Shown here one piece after another: positions 33,348 to 43,804 of a DNA stretch of 64,000 nt. The first letter of the stretch is position 1, and each line of letters opens with the position of its first letter. The stretch spans positions 193,836,174 through 193,900,173 of the forward strand of contig CAXKWD010000003.1 in NCBI GenBank assembly GCA_964059195.1, read 5' to 3'. The stretch is from Ectobius pallidus. Taxonomy: Eukaryota > Arthropoda > Insecta > Blattodea > Ectobiidae. The translations under genes were made by a program, and so were the position numbers. The notes beneath the pieces are model-generated. The model saw only the letters and a list, made by a program, of their open reading frames with translations. It was not told where the DNA came from and searched no databases.

Positions 33348-34771
33348 ATAAATGTTCTTGTGACGTTCCTGTTACAAGTACACTAGTATCATCTGCAAAG
33401 AGCAATACCTTTGATTCGTGACTTAAGTTATAGGGCAAGTCAATAATGAAAATTAAAAAGAGCAAAGGTCCTAGTATTCATCCCTGAGGTACCCCATTCT
33501 TAACAACCCCTAAGTTAGATTCATTTCCATTTATTATTACCCTTTGAGTTCTATCAGACAGATATGATTTGAACCACTTAAGTGTTAAACTATCCTTGGA
33601 ACCCATAATGATCCAATTTTCGAAGTAATATTTCATGATTTATACAGTCGAACGCTTTAGCTAAATCGCAGAAAATTCCCAGAGCATATTTCTTTTTATC
33701 TAACACTTCCAGTATTTCTGTAGTAAGTTGAAATGTAGCATTCTCAGTGGACATGCCACTTCTAAGTCCAAACTGAGATGAAGTAAGAATGTCATTAAAA
33801 TTAAGATAGTGTATTATGCGGTTGTACATAATTTTTTCAAAAACTTTTGAAAATGAGGTTAAGAGCGATATAGGTCTGTAATATGATGGTAGATTTTTGT
33901 CACCTTTTTAAAAGAGGGGCTTAACAATAGCATGCTTCAGTCTTTCTGGAAATATTCCATTTTCTAATGAACAATTGCATATGTGACTAAGAGGTTTACT
34001 GAGGTCCGATGAGCAGCTTCTTAATAATTTATTACTCATCTCATCCCATCCAGACGGGCTTTTACTTTTGAGAGACTTTATTATATTTTCAATTTCTATG
34101 TGGGAAGTCAGGTTCAATTGAAATCTATGGTTCCAAACTGTAGATTTTGTTAGTAGGTCTACTGCCTTAATGCTAATATTATTTGTAGGAATACATTTCT
34201 CTGCAATATTTATAAAGTGACTATTAAAAGCATTTATAATGTCTGATAAATTATCTAGTTTTCTGTCTTGGTATATTAATGATGTACGGTACAATCATTG
34301 TTTCCCTTTGTTCTCCCCGTTTCTTTATTATATTCCATACAGTCTTAACTTTATTATTTGATTTATTAATTACTTGTGAAAAATGCCTACTTTTTGTTTC
34401 TTTGATTACTTTCTTCAGTATGTTGCAATACTTTTTATAGTATTCCTTATGAGTTTGGTTGTTACTGGTTCTATGTTTTAAGTAGAGCTGTCTTTTGTGT
34501 GCACGTGATATTTTAATACCAGCAGTTAACCATATATGTTATTCCTTGAATTAGGTAAATTAGCAGTTTTTTTTTTTGGAAAATTTGCCTCAAAATGCCG
34601 TGACACTATGTTTAGGAATTCACTTAATTTACTGTCTACTTTGTCATAGGATAACATAAATTCCCAGTTTTCATTCGCAAGATCGTGTTTGAAATTTAAA
34701 ATTGAATCATCATTCATTACTCTAGTCATATTACTATGAGCATGTTTACTGTTCGAATTTACTTTATTGTT

Positions 34772-35487
34772 ATATATGATATTTTCAGGGGCTACTAACC
34801 AGGTGGTGAATTGGATTAATTCCGACGTTTCGAAACCAAACTGAGGCTTCATTGTCAAGGAGAATGAAATGCCGGGATTAGATGGCGTGTATTTATAGGA
34901 CTGCTGTGAATGGTGACATCTGGATTGGAGAAAGGATTTGTTGAAGACCAACCAATCAGGAAACAGATGGGTGCTGTAAGAACAGGAGGGAAAATTAGAG
35001 AAGTAGAATCGGTCCAAATAAGGGCCAACGGTCAATAGGTAGTGAAAATAAATTATTATTATATAGGTGGTGGTGGAAACGAGAAAAAAGTTGGAAAAAA
35101 ACATTGGCCCTCATTTGGACCGTGTTTCCCTTTTTTCCAATTTTTTCTCGTTTCCACCACCACCTATATAATAATAATTTATTTTCACTACCTATTGACC
35201 GTTGGCCCTTATTTGGACCGATTCTACTTCTCTAATTTTCCCTCCTGTTCTTACAGCACCCATCTGTTTCCTGATTGGTTGGTCTTCAACAAATCCTTTC
35301 TCCAATCCGGATGTCACCATTCACAGCAGTCCTATAAATACACGCCATCTAATCCCGGCATTTCATTCTCCTTGACAATGAAGCCTCAGTTTGGTCTCGA
35401 AACGTCGGAATTAATCCAATTCACCACCTGGTTAGTAGCCCGGGAAAATATCATATATTACCAGCACCAGGAAAAATTCAAAGCACA
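34772..35487. mobile_element. Near-perfect palindromic retroposed unit with 13-bp target duplication
   Basis: TTACTTTATTGTT occurs at 34759-34771 and 35488-35500. The two arms (about 34772-35115 and 35125-35457) are inverted copies with only a few differences, meeting at a centre of a few dozen bases near 35118. Arm words include ATTCCGACGTTTCGAAACC and GGTGGTGGTGGAAACGAG. The right end has about 30 extra bases outside the palindrome (ACCAGCACCAGGAAAAATTC). There is no true gene: the long frames seen in the two arms are the same sequence read twice. The form suggests a Penelope-derived terminal-repeat pair without its RT. Confidence 0.85.
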
Positions 35488-35512
35488 TTACTTTATTGTT
35501 GTTCAGCACTAA

Positions 35513-36843
35513 TGGCCGAGTGCACCGACCTCGGTATTCAGAATACCGCGGTAAAGTTGCTTAGTTTACCCCGGTAAAGTCATACTTTCGTTGCATCGTG
35601 CTCGGTTTCGACTTTTACCGCGGTAAGATGAAAACCGCCCGTGAAGGAGCTGTAAAGTGAGAAAACAGCGGTTTTCTTTCCAAGATGGAGATCAGCGTAA
35701 TGTATCATATTTATGATATCTAGGCCAAAAGCTAATTGAACATAAAGAATAATTAGAGACAGGTGGGGTTTATTTGAAGAATGAACGATGGTGCATATCT
35801 TTGCAAATACTGTGCTGTAACATCGATTGAAATGACCTTCCTTTCTTACCTCAACCAAACCAGGTCCATCGAGTAGGCTAGTGGGCGTAACCACGATTAT
35901 TACGATTAGTACAGTATTTATGGTGTTTTAATTCAAAGGTTGGACTCAAACGACATATATACGCAATATAATATACCATTGTATCCTTATGAACATTTAT
36001 TACTGAACAATAAGGCAAAAAATAAATGAAATATGGATAACAGTGGTCCTAGGCCAAATTTAAGTGAATGGCTGCATGCATTACGATATAGCCCGTGTAT
36101 CGGTATATGTAAGCAATTTATCACACCTGCACATATACGAACATAATTATAACAGCCCTTTCTTGGCTATGCACATGATTTTGCACCTAAAATTTCTACT
36201 AGTTGTACGGGAATAAAAGCGAGGCTATGTCGAACTCAGAGCAGAGATTTCGCGGTGTTGCTTTGCCTTGGATTGCACACGTGTGAGAATTATTCTTTAA
36301 AACATGAATGTTATTTTATTGAAATGTACAGACAGGTGGGATCTATTTGAAGAATGAACGATGGTACATATCTTTGCAAATACTGTGTTGTAACATCGAT
36401 TGAAATGACCTTCCTTTCTCACCTCAACCAAACCAGTAGTAGGCGAAACGAACTCATTAAACGATTGGTACAGTATCTATGGTGCTTGAATTCGAAGTAT
36501 GAATCCAGACGACATATATACGCAATATAATATTCCCTTTTATCCTTATGAACATCTTTTTATTGAATAATAAGGGAACAAATACATTGAATTCGGGACC
36601 CCAATAGCCTACCAGAGCCACCGTGACTGGCAGACGTGCAGAGAGAGAGAGAGAGAACCTAGCGGCCATGGAAGACACCATCAAAGAAAAATGGATTCGG
36701 AGCAGAGTAACAGCAATATTTCCAAGCATTAGCAAACCGCGGTATTTTCGCAATGGTGCACAGAGATTTTGAGAATACCCCGGTATTACGTTTACCGCGG
36801 TAACGAAACGGCTGAGAAAACCGGAGAATCGTGCACTCGGCCA
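35513..36843. mobile_element. PIF/Harbinger-like non-autonomous transposon, TAA target duplication
   Basis: Ends read inward are TGGCCGAGTGCACCGACCTC on the left and TGGCCGAGTGCACGATTCTC on the right. Both are flanked by TAA (35510-35512 and 36844-36846), a 3-bp TWA-type duplication as in PIF/Harbinger. TACCGCGGTAA-type words occur near both ends. The interior holds a direct duplication: about 35766-36025 and 36334-36580 share GAAGAATGAACGATGGT, AACATCGATTGAAATGACCT and ACGACATATATACGCAATAT. No transposase was seen. Insertion into a LINE endonuclease confirms the boundaries. Confidence 0.88.
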
Positions 36844-37164
36844 TAACATTTGTACATCATGATCTGATAATCCATTTAATATTGGAAGTACTTTAAAATT
36901 AAAATGTTTTTCTATATCTATGAATATATTATCTATTGTTGTTTGGGAGTTGTTCTGAATTCTAGTTGGAAAGTTTACTGTGAAATCTAGAGTATCGCTA
37001 CCCAATAAAGATATCAGTCTGATCTTTTTCTCACTTTACATCCCACTCTTCTCCGCTCACCTGCTCAACACCGGTAATATATTTCACAATAAAAAAAGAG
37101 CCTTGTACCAAACATATTTCACAATTATAAAATAAAAAAACCGTATATGTAATAAAAATGACCC

Positions 37165-38684
37165 TTGCACCTTATGGATCAAAAGATCCATAAAAGAGAG
37201 TTAGCTTATGTGCCAAAAGAACTAAAAGTTGCAAAAATAACACCTGTTCCCAAAGTAAAGGGAACGAAGAGGATGGATGAACTAAGGCCTATAAATATAT
37301 TACCAGCTATTGATAAGATTTTAGAATGTGTTATATATGAACAACTTTTGGTTTTTATCAAAAGAAATAGTAAACTTATATTAAGTGAATGCCAAAGTGG
37401 GTTCAGAGAAAAACACTCAACAGAAACTGCTATAAATCTTTTACTAGAGGAATGGTCACAAGAATTATATATGAAAGGTGCAGTTATTGCTGTCTTTGTA
37501 GACCTGAAACGGGCTTTTGAAACAATAAATAGAAAATTGTTATGTGAAAAACATTCTACAATTGGAATTAGAAATGATGCTCTAAAATGGATTCAAAGTT
37601 ATTTGGAGGATCGCAAACAATGTGTCAAAATTAATAATGTGATATCTGATAGTGTCTCAAATGATATTGGCGTGCCACAAGGGAGCAAGCTGGGTCCATT
37701 ACTGTTCATCTTATTTATTAATGATCTTTCTAATATACTCAAGCATTCGTCTTTACATATGTTTGCTGATGATACCCTGATTTATCTTAAAACTAAAAGT
37801 CTTAATATTGGTACTAAATTAATCAACGAAGATTTGGTGACGCTTTCAAATTGGTTGCAAGAAAATAAACTTTGTCTTAATGTTAAAAAAACTAAAGTCA
37901 TTATATTTGGAAAGAAGGCTGAAGACCTAGTGGGTGATATAAAAATCAATAATGATAAACTTGATATAGTGAAATCAATTAAATATTTGGGTGTTTACAT
38001 ACCGTAGATGAGAAGCTTAATTTTAAAGAGCATTAAGAAAATACTATTTTCAAGCTAAAACAAAAAGTTTCTGTATTAAGAAGGATAAGATACATGGTGC
38101 CAAGAAAAGTTAAACTCAATATCTTCAATGCAATTGTTAAACCAAATATTCAATATTGCAATTTTGTGTTTGCAAAGGCAAATTATGAGGTTATGTCCAG
38201 AATACAAGTCATCATTAATTCTGGCCTTAGATCCATATTAAATTCATCTGATCCATTGATTCCGATCAAAGATATGTTATTGAAACTAGACATGGTGTTT
38301 TTCAAAGATCAAGTGTATATAGATATGATGTCATTTATTTTCAAAATTGAAAATAAATTAGTGCCTGAATCTTTTAGTGAATGGATAAGGAAAAATGAAG
38401 AAGTACATAAGTTACATACAGCACCAGAACGGCTAAGAACTAGGCCTACTATTTGGACATGACGAGAAACAAGAAATCTCAACTTATGGAGAGTGTATCT
38501 AAATACAATAAAATTACGACTGAAATCAAATCATCTTCGTCCATTCAAGTATTTAGGAAGAGACTTAAGATGGAAATTCAAAGTGGTTACTAAAGATTTA
38601 GTTACGAAGTGATTTGAATTCGAATTATAAGTTGTGTATTTATCATTAGCAGTTCATTGCTATCTAAAAACAACAACAACAACC
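37165..38684 (+). pseudogene. 5'-truncated CR1/L2-like LINE reverse transcriptase
   Basis: An open frame to 38007 contains ITPVPKVKGTKRMDELRPIN, SECQSGFREKHSTETAI, AVFVDLKRAFETINRKLL, IGVPQGSKLGPLLFILFIND, the catalytic MFADDTLIY and SIKYLGVYIP. After an in-frame stop near 38007 and a frameshift, the thumb/C-terminus resumes (PRKVKLNIFNAIVKPNIQYC) up to a stop at 38462. More remnant follows to an (AAC)n tail at about 38665-38682. Endonuclease and ORF1 are absent. It lies just 5' to 3' against the antisense LINE that ends near 37020. Confidence 0.87.
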
Positions 38685-38689
38685 AGTAG

Positions 38690-38840
38690 GAGTTGGAGTG
38701 AGAGACTCGCATGGGGTGTCAAGTTCCATTTTCCCCAGATCTGTTTCTGCACAGTGGTGTTCCGTTAGACAAATAACTTGAATTTCCTGTTTATGAGAAT
38801 TAATTGTATCCAAAACCCCTACTTTCCACGCGGGTCCCAT
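38690..38840 (-). pseudogene. LINE endonuclease fragment
   Basis: The minus-strand frame includes INSHKQEIQVICLTEHH, the first acidic motif region of an APE-type LINE endonuclease (a Glu-containing LTEHH box). Only about 50 residues are recognisable. Confidence 0.5.
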
Positions 38841-39147
38841 TAGGGAGTGGGAGTAGGGGGGACTCGGGTACGCCAAATTCTACCGTTTTCCCGGAGTGAT
38901 TTGTGTACTAGTCACTGGTGTGCTGCAATCAGACAGCGGTGGGCTGGGTCATATGGCAATAAGGATTCGGACAAGCTATGGGCCAATGGAGTGTTGGTGG
39001 ACAACCTAGGGGCTGCAAAATCAAATGAAGCAGTCCTCGCAGGAACCAAAGTACCTGTGCTACAATACCATATGTTTTCGTGAAAATAATATCACAAGCA
39101 GCCAGCTATAATATTCCACAAAATACTGAGAAGTTAAATGCATTTAC

Positions 39148-39378
39148 CTTTGTTCTAAACTTTTTGAGAGCTTTTCTGCTTTGTCCAGAGCACTGCTTAT
39201 ATTGCTTTTGCCAACCATCAGAAAGAAATAATCTCTGTCCTTAGTATATTCTTCTGCATTTTGGACCATGGTGACTATGGAAAGAAATCTCATGAAATAC
39301 ACATAGCTGTTCTCTTCATCGCCTTCAGTCATCGCTTTCTCAGCACTTTGCAAAAGCTTGGCTGCTGATTGCCCAAGT
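39148..39378 (-). CDS. USP8: USP8 homologue, coding exon 2 (dimerisation domain)
   Basis: The acceptor TTTTACAG ends at 39379 and the donor AAAG|GTAAATG starts at 39147. The exon is 231 nt. It completes the split Gln codon from exon 1 and encodes LGQSAAKLLQSAEKAMTEGD, then SYVYFMRFLSIVTMVQNAEE, YFFLMVGKSNISSALDKAEK and LSKSLEQ. This is the helical USP8-dimer/MIT-like domain. In vertebrate USP8 the same segment carries an Ala-Tyr-x-x-Tyr-Met-Lys motif, a Gln-Asp-Tyr-Phe segment and an Ala-Glu-x-Leu-Ser-x-Ser-Leu helix. USP8 is an endosomal deubiquitinase that trims ubiquitin from receptors and ESCRT-0. Intron 1 is only 89 bp, but intron 2 is about 33.7 kb and filled with transposons. Confidence 0.92.
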
Positions 39379-39467
39379 CTGTAAAAGAATACCGAAATTA
39401 GAACTGAATAGATTATAGTTACACTAGACATAACCATTCCTCCAACCCCTTCAAAAAAAATACGTAC

Positions 39468-39571
39468 TGTTTAACTTTCTTCCCCTTGAGAAAATCATTT
39501 ACACCATGAAGCCCGCGTTTTAAATCTGTCAAAGATTTATGGCGTAGATACTTCAACTTTGTTTCTGGCAT
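39468..39571 (-). CDS. USP8: USP8 homologue, first coding exon
   Basis: The ATG at 39571-39569 opens MPETKLKYLRHKSLTDLKRG and continues LHGVNDFLKGKKVK to the donor ACA|GTACGT at 39467. An in-frame TAA lies two codons upstream of the ATG, so this is a sound start. The 34 residues plus two bases join in phase to exon 2 to give a Gln codon. The Leu-x-x-Leu-Lys pattern resembles the short leader before the dimerisation domain in USP8 of other animals. The promoter and any non-coding exon should lie to the right. No TATA box was identified with confidence. Confidence 0.88.
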
Positions 39572-40770
39572 ACTGGTTTATTAAAATTGCATTCACTTTC
39601 CGATCTCGCAACTGTCAATTGCTTGTCCACAACTCCACATTCAATTACATGCACAAGGACATGACAACCATCCGCTTTATTTCTGTTCGAATTACAGAGT
39701 AAACCAAAATACACATCTTTGAAGAAAATACACATGTTACAATAAAATAAATACACCATTCATCATAAGCCTACTACAGTATCAAGATAATCCCTAATTT
39801 TTCCAATAATCTGTACCAGTTTCGTTTGACAACTGGACAAACAAATGCGTACTTGAGTAGCTTAAGTGGCTTTGGGGAATATTTTTTGTAACTGTTACTG
39901 TGTAACTGTTACATGTATGTAACGGTAACGACCAGTTACTAAAAATCAAAGCTCCTCCTTGGATATCTTATTTTCGTCTCAACCAAAGGCGGAATCAGAA
40001 AATACTGAAAGGAGGGGCCGACACAGACGAAAGTTTGCTATTATTGGGGATGTGGTTGTTAAAAAAAGAGGGAAAAACACAATAAACCCGCAATAATAAC
40101 TGCAAAAAAAGAGGGAAGAGCACTTTTTCAAACATTCAAATCTCGCCTTATATGAAAGCTATCGAGAAACTAGTTATTGATTTGTAGAGTACTCATCAAG
40201 AGCTTTTCAACGATACCCCACAAGACGTGGTTTCAAAAATTTCGAATTTCCATCCCCCCACTCCCACTCGTACCCCCAAAACCCCCGAATCGTTGGTGTC
40301 ACTGTGAACTCCATAGGAAGTACTCTAATTTATTCAAAGTTTCTCTCTATAATTCATAGGGGCTGAGATATAAATATTTCAAAATTTCAACCCCCCTCCC
40401 CTTGGACCAATTTTGCTCATTAACGAACTTGTCCGAACTATTGGACTTAGAAATAACATAATAAAATTTGGTTCAAATATGTTAAAAATTACGGCCGCTA
40501 GCGTGTAAAGATATATATAAATATACAAACAGAAATTTGAACGGGCGGTGGTTTCGTACTTAGGGATGCATGAAACGCAAAGATATGAAAGAATTTTTCG
40601 AAAGTCATGACATATGTCATCGATCCCAAGAATTCTGTATGGTTTTTCCAAATTTCTCAGCAGCTCTCCTTTTTCTCAGGTTTTTTAAAAATACTTTTAT
40701 TTTTGGTTTTGGTTTTTATTTTATTTACTTACTTATTTAATATTATTATTATTTTATTATTACTTTTTTA
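39572..40770. other. USP8 5' flank, no further gene seen
   Basis: About 200 bp right of the ATG may be 5' UTR. A palindromic GTAACTGTTAC/GTAACGGTTAC-type cluster lies at 39888-39950 and foreshadows the minisatellite at 40771. The rest is AT-rich with CCC-rich patches near 40252-40285, and nothing is coding that I can recognise. Confidence 0.4.
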
Positions 40771-41205
40771 GTTGTGTTGAGAAATATGTCCAGCGAATGT
40801 AACTGGTCTGGAACAGAGTAACGTGACGAGAGTTACACCCGTTACCATTATTCTCACCCGTTATAGTTACTCTGACCCGTTACAATTACTCTCACCCGTT
40901 ACAGTTACTTAGTTGTGTTACAGTTAGTTGTGTTACAGTTAGTTGCGTTGAGAAATATGTTGATCGAATGTAACTGGTCTGGAACAGAGTAACGTGACAA
41001 GAGTTACACCCGTTACCATTATTCTCACCCGTTACAGTTACTTTGACCCGTTACAATTACTCTCACCCGTTACAGTTACTCTGACAGTGACAGTTACTCT
41101 CGCCAGTTACAGTGACAGTGATAGTGACAGTGACAGTGACAGTGACGGTGACAGTTACTCTCACCCTTTACAGTTACTCTGACCAGTGACAGTTACTTCT
41201 AATAT
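40771..41205 (+). repeat. GTTAC-type minisatellite with a longer 171-bp duplication
   Basis: Short units of the form ACTCTCACCCGTTACAGTT repeat many times. A longer block starting GTTGTGTTGAGAAATATGT at 40771 recurs at 40942 as GTTGCGTTGAGAAATATGT, a period of about 171 bp. Near 41100-41150 it passes into an ACAGTG hexamer run. Confidence 0.9.
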
Positions 41206-41213
41206 TTCTGTTA

Positions 41214-42164
41214 TGGCCCATTCAGATAGAAAATTAACCGTAAACGTAACGTAAACATAGAAGCTTGCGGCCATGTTTTTCAATGTGACCATTCACAATG
41301 CATCACGTAAACGTGAAACTTAAACGTAAAATTAAACGTAACGTAGAAGCTTGCAAACACCAAGCTTCTGCGTTATGTTTATGCGAAAAATAACGATACA
41401 ACCAATCAGAGAACAGAACAGTAGACGGAAGTGGAAGTAGCCAAGAGATGAATGAGAAACCCGTCATTATGATAAATGGCATCCATTATATAGAGATGCG
41501 GCATTGAAGGAAAATATATGAACAATAGTTCCCCAAGAAATTAACTACAGTAGTAAATACAGCACATATAATAGTCTGTTAATTTTTATATGTCTGCATA
41601 CGGTTGTATGATGTAAATTTTTAATGGCCTACACACTGGATTTCCATGATACTATGTATAGGGATCATATAAATATAAATTTTGCTAGGTTAAGTAAAAC
41701 CCAAAACAGTTTTAATTATTTAAGTGCTAAGCTTTTTAATAAGATGCCACTTAGTGCTAGAACTGTTACACTTAATCGTTTTAAAATAGTTATAAAAAAT
41801 TGGTTAAAAACTAAATGTTTTTACAGTATCGACGAGTATGAAATGTCTGACATGAATGATTTAAGGCTCTAATTTTATAGTACTATTTTTATTATATAAA
41901 TAGTTTGGTATATTCTTTGGACAATGTCTATTACAACTATATATTTTGATCTAATGACAATAAAAATGAATTAATGCATGTTTAATAGAAACATTAAAGT
42001 ATTTTCGTCTGCTGCGGCCATTTTTATCAGCTGTTCACCTTCTCATTTGTGATTGGTTGTTGCCTACGTTTAAGTTTTCATTGCGAATGCTCAGTGCCGT
42101 GCTAAAGTGTGCGTTTAAGTTTACGTTCTTACGTTTACGGTTAATTTTCTATCTGAATGGGCCA
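41214..42164. mobile_element. PIF/Harbinger-like non-autonomous transposon, TTA target duplication
   Basis: Both ends read TGGCCCATTCAGATAGAAAA inward and stay identical through TTAACCGTAAACGTAA. TTA flanks both sides (41211-41213 and 42165-42167). Subterminal copies of AACGTAAACTTAAACG-type words follow. No Harbinger transposase is present, and the interior instead contains the end of a LINE (41600-41975). Confidence 0.9.
41600..41975 (+). pseudogene. LINE 3' end inside the Harbinger-like element
   Basis: An 82-codon frame from 41624 reads HINFARLSKTQNSFNYL, then AKLFNKMPLSARTVTLNRFK and WLKTKCFYSIDEYEMSD. This is the C-terminal tail typical of CR1/jockey-type LINE ORF2. It is followed by a short 3' UTR with GACAATAAA. 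Its presence inside the DNA transposon means either insertion into it or capture by it. Confidence 0.72.
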
Positions 42165-42167
42165 TTA

Positions 42168-42595
42168 CAAGTGTTTTATCCGTGACTTTGGCCTTGTTCT
42201 GTTACATCTGTTATTTCCAATATTTGAAAAAATATAATAAAAATATAATAATAAAAAAACTAAAATTAATTTTTTTTAAACATGTAATTTTCGTAATTAT
42301 AAGCTTTTTATGCCATTTAAAAATTTATTAAAATATGATATTGCCTTTACTGGATAATTTAAACTTAGAATATGGATATATAGCATGAAATATGAATTCA
42401 GTAACTGTAGTAAATTATTCGAAATAATAATATTGATAATTTTACTACTAATAATAACATCCCTATAATATAAAGCCACACGACTGACTCAATCACTCAC
42501 TTACTGACATTAATGTTTGCAAACTTCCAGATGAGCCAGAAACTTTAAATTTGGTACACTTATATCTTTTACTACATATATCTTTATATCTTTTT
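42168..42595. other. AT-rich sequence, no gene seen
   Basis: Nothing recognisable other than homopolymer-rich and ATA-rich stretches. Confidence 0.45.
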
Positions 42596-42599
42596 AGGG

Positions 42600-42899
42600 A
42601 ACTACAATGAACTGCTACAGGAGCTCCAAAACAAGAGAAGCACAATTTGGGAAGAGTTCTATGTGACTGATGCAATGATCAACAGAGAATGGATACGTGG
42701 AGGATATGAACTGAGACACGTAGTGACAAGGTTCGCTGCGCACGGGTTCCATCACAGAGTGTGTAAAACTGGAAGTTTTCATGACCCGGATCCGGAGTGT
42801 ATTTGTAAATGGTGCGGTCTCCACTGTGAAAGATATCATGCAGCTATTTGTAGGCAAAGGAAAATGACCCTGACAGAACTAAGTCAAATCAAAAGCTAA
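42600..42899 (+). pseudogene. Probable LINE ORF2 C-terminal fragment
   Basis: The frame reads IWEEFYVTDAMINREWIRG, LRHVVTRFAAHGFHHRVC, GSFHDPDPECICKWC, then a stop at 42899. A helix-rich segment leading to a Cys-x-Cys..His box resembles the end of R1/jockey-like ORF2 proteins, where a CCHC knuckle follows a His/Arg-rich helix. An acceptor-like TCTTTTTAG precedes the frame at about 42597, so an unknown exon cannot be excluded. Confidence 0.45.
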
Positions 42900-42959
42900 C
42901 TTTACATGCACATTGTGCGCATTCCCTACATTAATTATATCTTTTAGGCTGTAAACCAC

Positions 42960-43728
42960 AGGAAAATTCCAAAAAGTTTAATTTTATGTCGATAATCGAT
43001 GTTTTTTACATCGATGGAAAACAACTGCTGTTTTTGCTACAATGATGTTTCTCTCCGACATCGTTTTTTTTGTAACAAAAAAAAGATTAATAGGCTACCT
43101 TGGTTCTACGATATGGGCCTGGTCTCTGCTTTCTTCCACGCGAGGTGTTCACGCCTGGTATGCGGGCCCTGGCTTTGGGCACAAACGCTCCCATTGGCTG
43201 CCAAAGACCTTGCATGTGATTGGTTCTACTCGCGCGTTGCTGCCAACATTTCATTCAGCGCGCGCTTTTCGAAGCCCCAGCCAAGCTCCACCGTTTTGTT
43301 AGGTAAAGAACGTCTATGTTAATTTAGGGGCAATATACTGAATAGCGCGAGGTTTATTATGTCTCACATTGAATCTCTTCTGCGACGAAACCCAAATCCT
43401 AACAATGGAGCATGTACGAATACCAGCGATGGTGCATGGCGCCGTTAAGGCGAGGTGGTGTGATGACTGATGTTGGGAGCCCTACTCTCGCACCACGTGA
43501 CCCATCGACTCCATCTACCGCCGCAGCTCACAGATATATAGAGATAGATCGGCAATGGTGTATGCTGTACTATTGGCGGCAGTGAAGCCACGTTGATGCA
43601 CGGACCGCCATATTACTACACTGTAGTAGCTAATCGAGTACAAGCCACAAGAGCGTTACAGCGATGTGAATTTTAGCATTTTAGCTAATAATGTAATTGG
43701 ACTGAGGAGTATAAATACTTTTTATAAA
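42960..43728 (+). promoter_or_regulatory. CpG-richer stretch, possible promoter region
   Basis: GC and CpG content rise clearly between about 43120 and 43620 compared with the surroundings. CCAAT-type elements (CCCATTGGCTG, GTGATTGGTTC) occur near 43190-43225, and GCCGCC/GGCGGC words are frequent. It lies just upstream of a THAP-like start at 43729. This is composition-based inference only. Confidence 0.3.
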
Positions 43729-43803
43729 ATGGTGAATACCTGTGTGGCATTCTGGTGTAATTTTTCATACTACGACAGAAAGAAACAAGGAAAGGAACAC
43801 GTT
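43729..43803 (+). CDS. THAP-like zinc-finger start, fragment
   Basis: From ATG 43729 the frame reads MVNTCVAFWCNFSYYDRKKQ. A Met-Val-x-x-Cys-x4-Cys start is typical of THAP domains, which bind DNA in THAP proteins and in P-element/Kolobok-type transposases. After about 25 codons the sequence changes into the transposon tail at 43805, so the rest of the domain (the C-x-x-H half and AVPTIF motif) is not seen. It could be a first exon or a decayed transposase. Confidence 0.35.
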
Positions 43804-43804
43804 A

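Larger units (their letters stand above)
32290..37020 (-). pseudogene. CR1/jockey-like LINE, antisense, split by three insertions
   Basis: Minus-strand order: endonuclease end LLGSDTLDFTVNFPTRI and NGLSDHDVQML (37020-36847); linker NSNSKHAHSNMTR (below 34771); RT with KSPSGWDEMSNKLLRS, YYRPISLLTSFSKVFEKIM, SSQFGLRSGMSTENA, GIFCDLAKAFDCINHEILL and LLFADDTSVLVTG (34300-33360); then NTWFLANKMTLNTDKTHFIQ (32400-32300). It is split by a Harbinger-like element (35513-36843), a palindromic unit (34772-35487) and a GGGT-ended element (32408-33347). In each case, dropping the insert and one target copy restores the protein, for example SDHDVQMLVLNNNKVN and EHLSRIVTKAFHEL. The LINE also has its own frameshifts and stops, and its 3' end is lost near 32285. 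Confidence 0.88.

Noticed and set aside
35042..35512. A 156-residue plus-strand frame, repeated as a 192-residue minus-strand frame at 34526-35104
   Set aside because: Both arise from the two arms of one palindrome, so the same sequence is read twice. No family motif or start context was found.
40994..41182. Ser-Asp repeat protein
   Set aside because: It is a translation of the ACAGTG hexamer run in a minisatellite, not a gene.
41211..42167. The 82-residue frame in the Harbinger-like element as its own gene
   Set aside because: It matches the C-terminal tail of CR1/jockey-like LINEs, not a Harbinger transposase or its Myb-like partner.
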